This document shows, piece by piece, positions 24,039 to 37,749 of a DNA stretch of 64,000 nucleotides. The notes beneath the pieces are model-generated. The model saw only the letters and a list, made by a program, of their open reading frames with translations. It did no database searches and was not told the origin of the DNA. The stretch is from Taiwanofungus camphoratus (lineage: Eukaryota > Basidiomycota > Agaricomycetes > Polyporales > Taiwanofungaceae), in the NCBI GenBank assembly GCA_003999685.1, contig CP021224.1, positions 1,922,001 through 1,986,000 on the forward strand, read 5' to 3'. A program made the position numbers and the translations under genes. Position 1 is the stretch's first letter. Each line of letters begins with the position of its first letter.

Positions 24039-24867
24039 GGCTTGCTGTAGGATCTACAAGGAGGGGACAAGATCAGTCGTTTCCGAAGGTCTTAAAGACG
24101 ACGAAAGTAAAGAGCTGACGTGGGATCCGTCGCGGATGCAGTGTAGTGGGTTAGTAAGAAAGCCGGTAGAAAGACTGCCACGCAGTCCTTTGAAGTCAGT
24201 GTCAAGTGGGAGATGAGCTGTCGACCTGATTGGCCGGTGGCCTGTCCCAGCCACCGAGGGTATATCCGGGTGATACTTTCTTCACATCGGAGAGGCAGAA
24301 ATATTCATGAAATCCGGGAATGTAAATACATCGGACAGAAAAAGTTTCGATAAAGAGATGTGCTAGACTATGACTACGTTACAAGATGTGCGATGCTCTA
24401 ACAGATTGTCTCGTGATGCTAGGATATAGAAGTGTCCGACCTGCGCGTCGCAATAAATCAGGGTATCGCGAAACGAAGACCGACAACAAGTCTGCTCATG
24501 CTTAGAAGGTGGGCCCTTCGACGTCTATGGATATGAAGTGTGCAATGCTGGCGAGGGCAATCACGGGCGCCCGACTATGGAAACAAAGACGGTGATTAGG
24601 TAGGGCCATAGGATAAAGGATGAGCAGGATGCAGCGAGACGGAAACCGCAATGATGTGAGAGCAGCGCATAGTCCAGAATTCCACAGGAAACGAGACAAT
24701 GACCCTTCGCGAGATATATTTGTAATTTTGTTCGGAAGCTTGTCATGATAAGGGAAGCGAAAGGGGTTTGAAGACCAGCATGGAGACATAGAGGACATAG
24801 CCGTAGAGAGGCAAGGATGAAGTTGAATTAAGGCATGTTGGGTGTCAGGGTTCAATTTGTGTGTTCT
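24039..24867. other. intergenic, 0.8 kb, nothing seen
   Basis: Promoter side of the hypothetical protein and 3' region of DED1. Short open frames here are out of phase with any splice signal I can follow. Confidence 0.4.
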
Positions 24868-26994
<2,127 letters not shown>

Positions 26995-27256
26995 ATTAAA
27001 CTGAGGTAGGAAGGACCGAGTATTTTGTAATTGAAAGTGTTATCGTCTATACGCGTTGTGCTTAGAAACGAGATGGTGGTGGTTCACCGGAAAGGCGATG
27101 GAGAAATTTGCCGCTCCCCGCGCGCGTTACTTACAAACACAGCCACGAGTGGGTGACTAAGCAATTCACCAAATATGGTAGTTCCTCACGAGACGTGGCA
27201 CCCCCGCTTGCTCGTCGCTGCAAGACGCGTCAAGGACGCCGCCAACGTCTACCAGC
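26995..27256. promoter_or_regulatory. shared divergent promoter, DED1 / SEC72
   Basis: Only 262 bp separate the two start codons, so both 5' UTRs and core promoters must lie here. I see no convincing TATA box in either direction, as expected for housekeeping genes. Confidence 0.5.
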
Positions 27257-28171
27257 ATGTCACACTCACATACACACGCGCCTGGCCAGCATCCTGGACA
27301 CAGCCATGGTCCCCAACCCCCTCCTCAGCAGCAGATGGTAATGCGCCCGCCAGATCCTCTCATGCAGGCTGTCATCGAGGAGAGTTTCCGTCCAGTCGAC
27401 ATCGCCCTCGGCCCACCCGAGAATGCCTTAGCCCTATGCGGGAAACATTCTCTTGAGAAGTGTCCCGAGTGTGATGTAGACTATGTTGCTCTGAATCGAC
27501 TTTCTCGCGCACTCCTCGCCAACCCCAGCCTCCGCTGTCCTCCTCCACCGCAGATCATCTCCCAGAAACTGACGCAAGTTGTCACGACCACAAAAGAAGA
27601 GGGCAACGTATGTCGGTCATTTCAATGACTAGGCACTGCGCCTTAGACATGTACTTTGTACTTTCTTAGACTCTGTTCAAGGGCGGTCTGCATGACAAAG
27701 CCATCCAGAGGTACACCATGGCTGCCAACATAGCTGTGCAGCGACCATCTTGGGAGGCACAGCAGCTTGTGCGCGAAGAGCTGTCCACCGTTCTGTCCAA
27801 CCGTTCTGCAGCATTCCTCGAGGCAAGAGATTATATTGGAGCCCTAGTGGACGCTGAGACCGTCATTCAGTTAAGGCGACCATGGAGCAAGGGCCACTTC
27901 CGCAAGGCGAGGGCCCTGCTGAAGCTAGACAGATTTCAGGAGGCGAGGGAGGCTATCCAGCTAGGGCTATCTTTTGAACCTGACAATAAGGTAGGCATTC
28001 TTCGCCTACGTGCAGCTGGCATTGACAATGACTTACAATGACTTCGTAACGCAGGAAATGTCTGAAATGTTGTCGAACATCGATGTTGTTATTAAAGCCC
28101 ATAAGGTAGCGAAGAACCAAGCTTCGCAAGAAAATCCGCACCCCGATGTTCCACCTATACCCACATCATGA
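27257..28171 (+). CDS. SEC72: Sec72-like TPR subunit of the ER translocation complex
   Basis: Cytosolic partner of Sec62/Sec63/Sec71 in post-translational import into the ER; its TPR domain receives Hsp70. Three exons (27257-27607, 27670-27990, 28055-28171) give 262 residues. The N-terminus is His-rich (MSHSHTHAPGQHPGHSHG), then Pro/Gln. The conserved part begins FRPVDIALGPPENALALCGK and CPECDVDYVALNRLSRAL. TPR helices follow: LFKGGLHDKAIQRYTMAANI, ELSTVLSNRSAAFLEARDY, RKARALLKLDRFQEAREAI. Length and domain order fit basidiomycete Sec72. It is convergent with APP1, with 74 bp between stop codons. Confidence 0.82.
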
Positions 28172-28245
28172 TGTATTGCCATGTCCGCTTTCTAGGGTAC
28201 GTCGTATATAGCAGTCCGAGCTCTGAGTCTTCACAAGTACACCCA

Positions 28246-31125
28246 TTATCGTAAATTATTGTTGTGCCCCCCAACCTGCAATCTATTAAGAATAGCTTTA
28301 CCTTCAACACATTCTTCGGGTCTCCGGAAGACACGTAGAGGGATATGTTCTGGTACCTCCATACGCGCTCTCCAGACCCGCATCTGTAGGTCTGTCCGTT
28401 TCCTCTCTGCCTCAGACATGTACTGTCGTGGAGACGGCTCAGACGTCTTCAATTCCCTGCATACCACAGTTGGGGAAGGGCCCGAGATTTCCTCGGGTTC
28501 TTCGGTGACCGGAGATGTGGTAGGTGGTATAGCGGTGAAAAACCCGCCCGACTCTCCATTGGGTGTCAAGTTCAGATCAGCCTCCGACAATGTCCTCATT
28601 GGCTTCCGTACTGAATATCTTGGTGAAGGCATTGATTCCGACATGGACCTCGAGATCGGAGTGCGTATAGTGTTATTTCTGGTACCTTGCCGCCTGGCCG
28701 TTGCTATCGTGGACCCATAACCCATCGCGAGTCCGGGGTCGCAGTAATGTTTTGGTACTTTGGATCCTGTGGGGTCGTCCAGAGGCATAGTTCCACCCTC
28801 TGCCGGGCCGGCGTCTCGAATGAATATAGCCAGGATCTGCGTCGGTCGCTCTTTCGCAATGCTCGAGTAAAGTTCCAGGTCTTGCTCGCCCGAGTCTCCC
28901 ACTAATATGAATTGTGCATCAGGAAAGCTCTCCAGCACATCGAGCACTCCCTGGCGCTTGCGTGCCGCGGGGGCAGAGAGGAGGCCGCTGAAGAGGGACC
29001 GCCCGCCATACGACCTGAGTCTGATTGACCCTGGCGGGAGACGCGTAAGCTGGAAGAACTCGTTGACAACAGGCAACAGCTCAAAAGGCCCGTTGGACTA
29101 GAATAACGCAGTGTCAATCCCGCCCATTGAGTGGAGGTATACATAGACGTACCACATAGTGGAATCGAACCCCTTGCTTCCATAGCTCATCATACCATTC
29201 CGCCATGCCTGGAATGATATTATCTTTGAGATCTTTAACGAACACATTATGGAATACGGCCCGTGCTCCACCGTGGATGCTTGATAGCTTGACTGTGTCG
29301 TCGATGTCCGATATCACTCGGAGCATGGAATGACTGAGTGGTATAGTTATGAAGGCTGAGGCAGATGGTGTTTGAGCTACCTGAGGCGACTGTGAAGGCG
29401 GCTGTGAGGATGTCGAAGTCGGCGGTCGCAGCGGAGGTAGCAGTTCAGCGCGGACAAAGACCTCATGCTCCAGCGTCGGGTCTCCGAACGCGATGTGCAG
29501 CGCTCCGGGATGGACGCACATGCTCTCCCATGAGACACGGAATTTCAATTGAAAGGACCCATCTGCTGCGGTACTCACTTCTCGTGACGTGATTGGCTGC
29601 AGTTGATCGTCATTCCAATCAATTGAGCCCCCACCTGACTCGTACACTGAAGGGTCAGTGGCGAAAAGAGACACCCGAACTATCCTTGAAGACAGCGCAG
29701 ACGACCAAAACGGATGAAGACGTGCTTCGAGGTTTGCATGCCACCTATATAGGTCGGGCGGAGAAGTAGACGCTAGCGAGTTCACGCCGAGAACATTACT
29801 TGCATAAGAAACCGAGGAGGAATTTGTTGACGAGCTGCGAGACGTATCGGAGGAGGAAGCCAATGATTCTACTTCGACGGTCAGCCCTGGACTTGTACTG
29901 GCGACATCGATGTCACAAAGTTGTTTCTCCAGCGCTCGCAGCTGCGAATCCTCTTCGGACTCGCCAGGAAATCCGGATAGGGGTGTGAACTCCGGGAATT
30001 CGCTTGTTAGTTGACCCATCGATCGTCTAGAGTACACATCGTCATCATTTCCAGGTGCCCTTGTGAGCTTGGGCAGAGCAGCAAAACCTGTCGCAGAAAG
30101 TGAATAGATGCAATGAACAAAGGATAATAGCGCACTTTTGGCTAGTTTGAGAAATGCTTTCCCTGAACGAGTACCGAACCCCAAGGCACTTGATCTAGAG
30201 GCGAAGCCCGACACGAAGACTTCGATATCAAACGGAGAATCTGTGGCGCCACGGTTTGTCAGTGGCTATTCAGGATGATTACTGAGAGAATCTGATCAAG
30301 CTCGCGGCAGAAACATATTACTGTATCTTATCGTCCCCCGCTGCAGCACCATGATAGTGAAGTTATGGAGCCAGAAGGCTGAGACCAGACAGTGCTTGGG
30401 TTGGAGAGAATGATTGGGTTCTGCACCCCGTCTGTGAATGGGGAGTAACCCGCAGTAGAATGATGGTGTAGCCTGCCCCCAGAACAGCATTTGACGGGCG
30501 ACCGCTCCCATACCTCGGAAATAGGCAGCCATAAAGGCTAACATGAGGCAAAGGAGCGACCGGAATGCTGCACATCAATTTAATGTAGCATTAATCCCTG
30601 ACCTTGGAAGTGAATCAATAATTGAACAAGATACGTCCAACGATGATACAAAACGCAATCAGCATAGTAGGCGTGAAAAATGACGCGTTGTGAGAGCTGG
30701 GCTATCAGGATTCAGTTTAACGAGAAGGTATATGATAGCCAGTATCAAAGGGCCAAGTTGGAAACTACCTGAACATGCATGCCAGCCTCCGGTAGTCTCT
30801 GCTCAAGACAAATAAAACATACGTTCGGAGCGTTCAACCCACCTGGTGAGTTCCTCATGTGAGGTTCGTGAAATCTTCTGGTGGCCCAGCCGGGGAAAAG
30901 CAGCAGCCTGTCGATGCTTGCGCCTTCGCTTTGGGTTGCTTTCCGCAACTTCTGTCCGGCCCATTGTCCCCACGTCTGCCTCTGGGATCCTCCTTCACTG
31001 TCAGCAGACCGCACGTCCCGACTCGCAGGAAATACCCGTTTGGGGTCGCGTTGAGTGACGTAGCTCTTGATAGAACGCGACGCCGCGTTCGCTAGAGACT
31101 TCCAGGGAGACATTTCGTCTGCCAT
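28246..31125 (-). CDS. APP1: App1-type phosphatidate phosphatase (DUF2183)
   Basis: Mg-dependent phosphatidate phosphatase of cortical actin patches and endocytic sites, making diacylglycerol. Four exons (31125-30843, 30240-30136, 30087-29153, 29097-28246) give 724 residues. The N-terminal part has LLLFPGWATRRF and, across the first junction, SPDSPFDIEVFVSGFASR. The catalytic DxDxT motif is in SDIDDTVKLSS, followed by FHNVFVKDL, PGMAEWYDELWKQGVRFHYV, then SNGPFELLPVVNEFFQ and ILVGDSGEQDLELYSSIA of the HAD fold. The acidic and Ser-rich C-terminus is variable in the family. The first intron is 602 bp, roughly ten times the local norm; either an insertion lies in it or a small exon is missed. 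Confidence 0.88.
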
Positions 31126-32354
31126 AACCGTGGTTCATGGGGTTCAAAGTGCCGTAGTGTGAACAAAGCGCTCGGTCTTGCAGGTGTGGGCAATGCGGCG
31201 AATGAAGTGCATCGCTATCTCCTAACTGTTGCAGACGTTGGCGCTCGAGTAAGAGGTGACGCCAGTTACAAGACCATACAAGGGGTAAATATTTATCACA
31301 AGCAGGCGATCGCGATCGTACGGTTCCTGGAAGTGCCATAATGGATGACTTTCCGTAAGGATCTAGAACCGATAATTTAGCTCTAAATGTTGCCTGGCGG
31401 AGCTTGAACCGATTTACGGACTGATGCTGTAAACCGTAAGCTCATTTAGAGCATGATATTTCCATAAGGATCTGCGGCTTTCCGCAGACTTGTAGACGAC
31501 TGTAAACCCCATCAGCCACGATGCCAAACCCAATTCAAGCTCTGTTGATGAGAACTCCCCTTTCTAAACTAAAGTGCACTAAAATGTGCCACTAGTTTGA
31601 AAGGGGGGTTGGCCCCCCCTTTCTAGTTCTAAAATCATCTATGGACAGTTGAATTACTGTTTTACCTTACTTAGCCAGTCCAAATGAGGAAGTTGTCCAT
31701 GAGGGTGCTGCCGCTGTTATGTGGGTGTCTACACCCATAAATGACTACTGATGACAGTGAGCCATTGAGTAGTTGGACATGAAGTGTATACAATGATAGA
31801 TCCGGTGATGAGTCCTGTAGCCTCCTGGGCTCCGAATCGCGATTTTAGGAGCTTTCTAATCCCCTCACAGACCATCCGATGACCCTTCTACAGCCTACAA
31901 TAGGTGGGATAGGTCCCTATGATATTCCTAACAGCTCCTTTGCTTCCTAAACCCTTCTAACACCCTACAAAGTTCTGCAAAGTCACACAAGGTGCTATGA
32001 AGCTTCGAACACTAGCCACAAAGTCCCTAACTCCTGCTAAGTCCACTATCAGACACTGCCGGCCCTCTCATATTGTTCTATTGGGTCCAGGCCCCAGCTA
32101 CTACATCATTCATCCTGGGTTTAGCTAATTAGGCTTAGCTAAGTCTCTCCAGTCTCTTGTGACTGCAGGCACCTCCAATAGGCTCTGAAACGGTTTGAAG
32201 TTCCAAAGGCTGGACTTAGGAAGCCTTGTGCACCCCCATGGGTCTCGATCCTATGCTATAAGGTCATCCTAGGGCATACCCATATGACCCTCCACCCAGT
32301 TAGGACACCTCCTGCCCCGATTAGGCCAAGTCCCGCTGCTAAGAACTTCGTGCG
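31126..32354. other. gene-free repetitive DNA
   Basis: After about 31.35 kb the sequence changes character: stops in all frames, no splice-compatible exons, C/T-rich plus strand with few Gs, and many near-repeats of short words such as CTAACTC, CCTACAA and GCTAAGTC. I find no reverse-transcriptase or integrase motif. It is most likely degraded transposon sequence. Confidence 0.5.
31555..31624 (+). repeat. two overlapping hairpins
   Basis: An imperfect inverted repeat pairs CCCCTTTCTAAACT (about 31556) with AGTTTGAAAGGGG (about 31594). The 3' arm also forms a second stem with the following CCCCCCCTTTC (arms GAAAGGGGGG and CCCCCCTTTC around TTGG). Such GC-rich stems occur at transposon ends, but no terminal pair was found. 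Confidence 0.45.
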
Positions 32355-33223
32355 CTCTTAGCCCACTAAGATAGGTGATCACGGTGCATGGCTGCTCTCG
32401 GATAGTCATCCCACCCTCGTGAATGGAGTTGGTCACCTTTCTACCGTTCGTAGTTCCCTGTTTCAGTTCCTAATTAGTTCCTATCCCCCTCGTGTTCGCT
32501 TCGGAGTCCATGCGTTTTAGTACACATTTCGGACTCGTAAGGATCACTTCGCGCAAGATTAGTTCACCTCACGCTCCCCTATTTAGTCAGAGGTAGTTTA
32601 CTATGTACGAGAGAGACCCCTCAGTGCACACTTCTCTCTTTGGAATACCAGTTCCCCTGTAGCTCCGATCTCAGGAAAGCGCCGCGAGTACAACCTTAGG
32701 AACGGTCCTAAGGTCCCTAAGTCTCCACCCCAGCTTCGTTTCAGTACCTTTGAACTACGTCTACGCTCGCGATATATCTACGAACCACGTCTACGCTTCC
32801 CGAACTACGCACTACGATCTACAAAAGTCGGTGTGACTTCGCACCCTTCAGCACCTCTTATAGCACCTATCCGGTGGGCCTCCGCCTTAGTTATACCCTT
32901 AGGCTCATGTTGCGTCATCCCTACGTCCTACGAATAGCCCTACGACTCTCCCATAGCCTTAGTTACAGGCTATAGTACATCTCCCTACGCCCTCGAACTC
33001 TCCGACCTCTCCTACAGGTCTCCTACGCTAGCCAAACCTCGCCCACCTCGCTCTAACAAACCTCTAAACCTTACGCCCTTTAGCTAACTCTAGCTAAAAG
33101 GACTTCGCAGCATCTACGAAGTCAGCTCGTGCGATTTAGCTAAAACTTCGAAGGATTTCACAGAATCTCGAAGAACTTTGCGTACTTCGGAGGGCCTCGC
33201 AAGGCCTTAGGGATAGTATAGCA
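32355..33223 (+). repeat. long direct repeat, copy 1 (CpG-rich)
   Basis: Begins CTCTTAGCCCACTAAGATA and runs to about GGATAGTATAGCA. It aligns along its whole length with 33415-34430. It keeps many CpG sites, including an internal short repeat of CTACGAACTACG-like words near 32760-32820. No protein motif on either strand. The boundaries are where similarity to copy 2 starts and fades by eye; no terminal TG...CA or target duplication is obvious, so calling it an LTR would be speculative. Confidence 0.7.
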
Positions 33224-33414
33224 CTTAGGAACAAGATCCTGTTGTGCAGGACCCTTGACCCCTTACTCCCCTACTTACAAAAACAAGACATACAGGTTTC
33301 CCGGTATCATACAGGTTGTAGCTCCTACCCTCACACCCTCACAGTTATCACACTACCCCCAGCCACGTTGCGGAGCACTCCCTAGGTACCAGGGTCCCCT
33401 AGGTCGTATCAACA

Positions 33415-34430
33415 CTCTTAGCCCACTAAGACAGTTGATCACGGCGTATGGCCGCTCTCAGATAGTCATCCTGCCCTCATGAATGGACTTGGTCACCTTT
33501 CTATCATACGTAGTTCTCCTGTTTCAGTTCCTATTTAGTTCCTACCCTCCTCGTGTTCACTTCGGAGCCCATGCACTTTAGTACACATTTCAGACTTGTA
33601 AGGATCACTTCGCACAAGAATAGTTCACCTCACTCTCCCCTATTTAGTCAGAGGTAGTTTACTATGTACAAAAGAGACCCCTCAGTGCATGCTTCTCCCT
33701 TAGAAATACAAGTTCCCCTATAGCTCCGATCTCAGAAAAGTGCAGCAAGTACAACCTTAGGAATGGTCCTAAGTCCCTAAGTCTCCACCCTAGCTCCGTT
33801 TCAGTATCTATAAAACTACATCTACGCTTGCGATATATCTACGAACTACATCTACACTCCTCGAACTGCGCACCATGATCCACAAAGTCGACATGACTTC
33901 ACACCCTTCAGTACTACCTATAGCACCTATTCGGTGGGCCTCCACCTTAGTTATACCCAAAGGCTCATGTTGTGTCATCTCTACATCCTACGATATTACT
34001 GTAATCCTCCTATAGCCTCTGATTCAGATTATAGCACATCCCCTATGCCCTTGAACTTCTCAACCTATGCCCCAAAGCCAACAGATACTTCAGGACACCC
34101 AGCAACCTTGTTCTCCCATTCCTACTCCCAGTATTGACTCCACGAACCATCTGACCTCTTCTATAGGTCCCCATGCTAGTCAAATCTCCCATACCTCATT
34201 CTATAAACCTCAAAGCATTAAGCTCCTTAGCTAGTTAAAGACTTTGGAGCAGTTTTGTATCCTTTGCCAACTATTTGAACCCATATTCCATTGACCTATT
34301 GCTCCCTAACTCTATGCAGCCTATGAAGTCAGGTAGTGCACTTTTAGCAAAACCTTGAAGGACTTCGCAGATCTTCAAAGGACTTTGCACACTTTGGAGA
34401 ACCTCGCAAGGTCTTAGGGATCGTCTAGCA
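33415..34430 (+). repeat. long direct repeat, copy 2 (CpG-depleted)
   Basis: Starts with the same CTCTTAGCCCACTAAGA as copy 1, 1060 bp later, and keeps colinear similarity to its end. It contains at least two insertions relative to copy 1 (about 34070-34140 and 34240-34320). Most base differences are C-to-T or G-to-A at sites that are CpG in copy 1. About 190 bp of unrelated sequence separates the copies. Confidence 0.7.
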
Positions 34431-34910
34431 TCCATTGCTTACACCAGACTCTCACTCCATCTCTTTACCAACATCCTCCATTCTCAGCCCATCCTTGAGT
34501 ATATTGGTTTCAGTTTCTCTCTTGATATTGTGTTTATTATCAGTTTTCCCCTTGGTTCTCTTTAACCCCTTTGTACCTGGCCATCAAAATTAACGAAGTT
34601 ATACTTTCCAATTTGGCCACTTGACATAATCATTGCCTATTTTGAAACATATTACCTATTTACTATTTCCAACTCAGATATGTATCATAGGTCTCCTCAT
34701 ACTTGTGATAAATTTGCTCAAAAGTTTCTGAAACACTTCAGAATTATCTTTAAACAATGACTATAAATGTGGTGCGCTAGTACCTGTACTAAAAATTAAT
34801 TGTTTTTGACTGCTGTACCAAAGTAGCAGTGACTAAGTGTCCCGCTCCATACAATGAATGACCTTCAAGTTCTTTGCATCAAAATGATCATGATCCATTT
34901 TGAAGGCGCT
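34431..34910. other. A/T-rich spacer between repeat and HGH1
   Basis: Markedly A/T-richer than the flanks, with no open frame of interest. It includes the 3' flank of HGH1. The plus-strand frame starting at 34854 is antisense to HGH1 exons. Confidence 0.4.
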
Positions 34911-36550
34911 TCAACTAGCCTCTGTCTCAGTAGCTTCCTCTCGCTTCAAGAAGTTGACAAGACGCTCTATGTGCTCCGATATCTGCATCGCATATTAGCA
35001 CAAGCTCATATTATATGCGGACATCAAACTTCCCTTGTCAACATGCTCATTCTCGTGGAGTGCTCTGACCACCTCGTAGACGCCGTTCTTCCTAAGATAT
35101 TCGCGCCCCCACCGAGTTGTGCAGAGCAGAAGCAGAGTTTCGATGTGAGTCAACCGGAGTACGGGATCAGATTCACGTGTCTTGGTTGGAGGAAGGAATT
35201 GGAGTGCAGACGGGAGCAGTTCTTGATCCTACTGACTTTAATCAACCAGATATCGACTATCAGGTGGAAGAAAGGACCTACATCCGGATCAAGCTCCTCT
35301 GGTCCTGCTAGCGGCAAAAGGAGATATGGCAAAATATCCATTCCTGGTGCTTCCACCGTCGACGGCGGAATGGAAACATGCACAGAATCAGGTGAAAGGA
35401 GCGCACGATGCGATTGGACTTGAAACGTGCAGTTTCTAATTAGGGGGGGTTAGAAGTCAGTGCGCACCAGGAGCCATGACCTATGGTAACAGACTTCAGC
35501 GTAGACGCAACGCCACCTCGCCGGATAGGATTCTGGTGCTCAGTAAACACGAGCAGTTTCGTCAATGGATACTCCAGATCCTCAATAGACTTCATAAGGT
35601 CTACGGATAGGGGCGTCAAAAAGAACATACGACCTTCTGGGGTCTACGGGAGACCAAAGAGATGAAAGATAATCAGATGGTTCAAATGACGCGTATGAAG
35701 GAAGCAATTTGGCCTACTATGCTCAAATTTGCGAACACGCTGGATAGAAAATGCAGATCTGCTTTGCGTGGTCGCTTTTCCTTGGATTGATCGTCATCAA
35801 CGATTGCACTCTGAACGAAAGCATCCAAAAGTAAAGGAAGTGCTTGTACATCGCGGGATTCTCCGGAAGGGTAGGGCACAGGTGCGGGACTCGTTCCGCA
35901 TTGAGAGTGAACAGGAAAATACAATGTTGGCGATTTCGGATCGGGAAGTATGGATACATCCAGAGAGAGTAGCGCAGAGCATGTTGCAGTTGAGGTAGTG
36001 ACATTTGAAAGTAGCATTGATGCCAGATCTGCAAGGATGGATTGAGGATTCTTATAACAAAATACAAAAGATCAAGATGAAATGAATGATTAGACACGAC
36101 AGACTCTTACTAACAAGGATATAAGCTACTAGAAAGCTCAGAAATGCAGGTTCTGACAGAGACTCGACCAGCAGCGAATAGTCGGATAAATTGACGAGGG
36201 CCCGAAATGCATCGTGAGCAGTCGCCTGGTTTGTCTCGTAAGCACCCTTTATTTTACTTTCACATTATGACGACATACCAGTTGATCCCGACATAACAAT
36301 TTCAGATCGCGGATGACATCAGGCTCGTCGTCCTTGGATCGTTGTAAGCCTCCTGCACGTAGCCCGGTAAAGAACATATCGCGATGAGGAGAACCTTTTG
36401 GCGTCTGTCCAAGAAGGTTTGACAGAGCAATCTGCCTCACTTGCGGATTGTTGTCATGGAGGAAGGGAATGAGCTAGATTGGTCTGGTCAGAATATTGAT
36501 GATTGACCGTCATGGCCGTATCCGACCTCTCTGAATTGATCCGCAGACAT
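34911..36550 (-). CDS. HGH1: HGH1 homologue (FAM203; eEF2-folding cochaperone family)
   Basis: Armadillo-like cytosolic protein; in yeast Hgh1 helps fold eEF2 with the TRiC chaperonin. Exons: 36550-36527, 36473-36279, 36234-36115, 36050-35718, 35643-35495, 35435-35282, and from 35221 or slightly above downward, with a last one ending at 34911. Signatures in order: LIPFLHDNNPQVRQIALSNL, HDAFRALVNLSD, LNPQSILADLASMLLSNVT, TPEGRMFFLTPLS, EHQNPIRRGGVASTLKNC, GMDILPYLLLPLAGPEE, LQFLPPTKTRESDPVLRLTH, TLLLLCTTRWGREYLR, and the C-terminal EHIERLVNFLKREE. The junction before the last exon is not resolved: the likely acceptor is GATGCAG near 34986, but no donor gives a perfect phase. All other joins keep the frame. 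Confidence 0.9.
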
Positions 36551-37395
36551 TTATTGTAGCTGTGAATAACACCGTCGGCGAGGATACTTCCAGGATGTTG
36601 ATGAGAACTCGACGCAGCGTACCTTGTACAGTAATATGCAACGAGCCAAGGAGTTTATCCAATGTGACATGTTTGTGACAGTACTTGAGTCGTAAGGTGA
36701 CTAGGACTTTTTATTGAGCGTGACGCCGGTAGTATCATGATTGACTTCCACCCCGAGGCTCCGTTGCCGTCGAATTTAGTTGTTAGAAAGTGAACAACCT
36801 TTGGGACAGCCTTTCCGTTTATCTATGCTTATTTTGACTGGTCAAAGCAGTATTTCTCAGCAGAGAATGGATCATGTGTCGCGATAGTAGGGTACGATCG
36901 TATATATAGATTTTGGTATAAATGCCACAGCCTGCAAGAATCTCGAAGGACGGACGCTCACTGGCACCCTCATACTAAACCCGTTCATAACATGAGTCTC
37001 TGCAAGCATTGCCTCTCTCATGTGCCTTCCTTTCGAACCTAGTGTTGCCGCGGCTCGGCTAGTCGCAAACCGACTACCACAAGCCGTGACTTTCTCATAT
37101 CACGGCTTGACTTGGCAAGTCGCGGCTTGTGATCGGCTCGACTACAAGCCGCGACTCAAAGTCGACTCTAGTCGATGCGTGGGACTAAACCATCTCTGAT
37201 ATATTCAGTTATATTGATATATATACTACATATAAGAATCTACAACGCATAACATTTGAGGCATCATTGCAACGGAGTTCGGAATTTTCCGACATGCTCG
37301 CCAAGGTTCTCCAGGTGGTCATTGTTTCTACATTTGTTTGTATATATTGTTATTGACACTGTGGCGGAAAATGTTTCAGAGGGTTCCCTGAGCGA
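36551..37395. other. intergenic with short inverted repeats
   Basis: HGH1 promoter side, then sequence without genes. The part from 37.02 kb on contains the small inverted repeats listed separately. Confidence 0.4.
37080..37156. repeat. two adjacent short inverted repeats
   Basis: CAAGCCGTGA (37080) pairs with TCACGGCTTG (37100), and AGTCGCGGCTTGT (37118) pairs with ACAAGCCGCGACT (37144). The word GTCGCGGCTTG or its complement recurs four times in 80 bp, and related GACTAGTCG words flank it. Confidence 0.65.
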
Positions 37396-37505
37396 GGAGT
37401 ATACGGTCGATGGTTCGGATTCAATTGGCGCCCTACCGGCGCCTAAGCTACGTTTTTGATGAACTCAGTCACTGTCACTACGGCAGGTGCCTGCACAACC
37501 GGAGC
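37396..37505 (+). repeat. inverted repeat, left arm
   Basis: About 110 bp that recur in reverse orientation at 37750-37856. Shared blocks include ACGGTCGATGGTTCGGAT, ATTGGCGCCCTACCGGCGCC and ACGGCAGGTGCCTGCACAAC. The translation of one frame (VDGSDSIGALPAPKLRF then stop) is also nearly kept in the other copy. Confidence 0.75.
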
Positions 37506-37749
37506 TATTTCCATTTCCTGGTAAACGACGTTGAGCGCGACATCGGACACAGCGACGACACGGGCGCCGCACTTTCCTTTTTTGGAACACCAGCGGCCTT
37601 GTTTTAATTTCTCATCTAGGTTCGCCTTACTACTGCCCAGCTTTCTATCAAATAGTATGTATATATATATGTTGCATTCACCATGTATCTGCTATGTTTA
37701 ATACCGTACAGAAGGGCGCTCTCTTGGTCGGCGGCTGCTGAGCCGCCGC

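Noticed and set aside
31555-31624. Helitron 3' end (hairpin followed by CTAG)
   Set aside because: The CTAG is part of the stem, not 10-12 bases after it, and no Rep/helicase or 5' TC end was found.
32355-34430. LTR retrotransposon (two LTRs around an internal region)
   Set aside because: The copies are only about 190 bp apart, with no internal coding region, no clear TG/CA ends, no primer-binding site and unequal decay. Called only a direct repeat.
34854-35423. 189-codon plus-strand frame that looks like a gene in the repeat block
   Set aside because: It lies antisense to HGH1 exons whose protein signatures are unmistakable on the minus strand.
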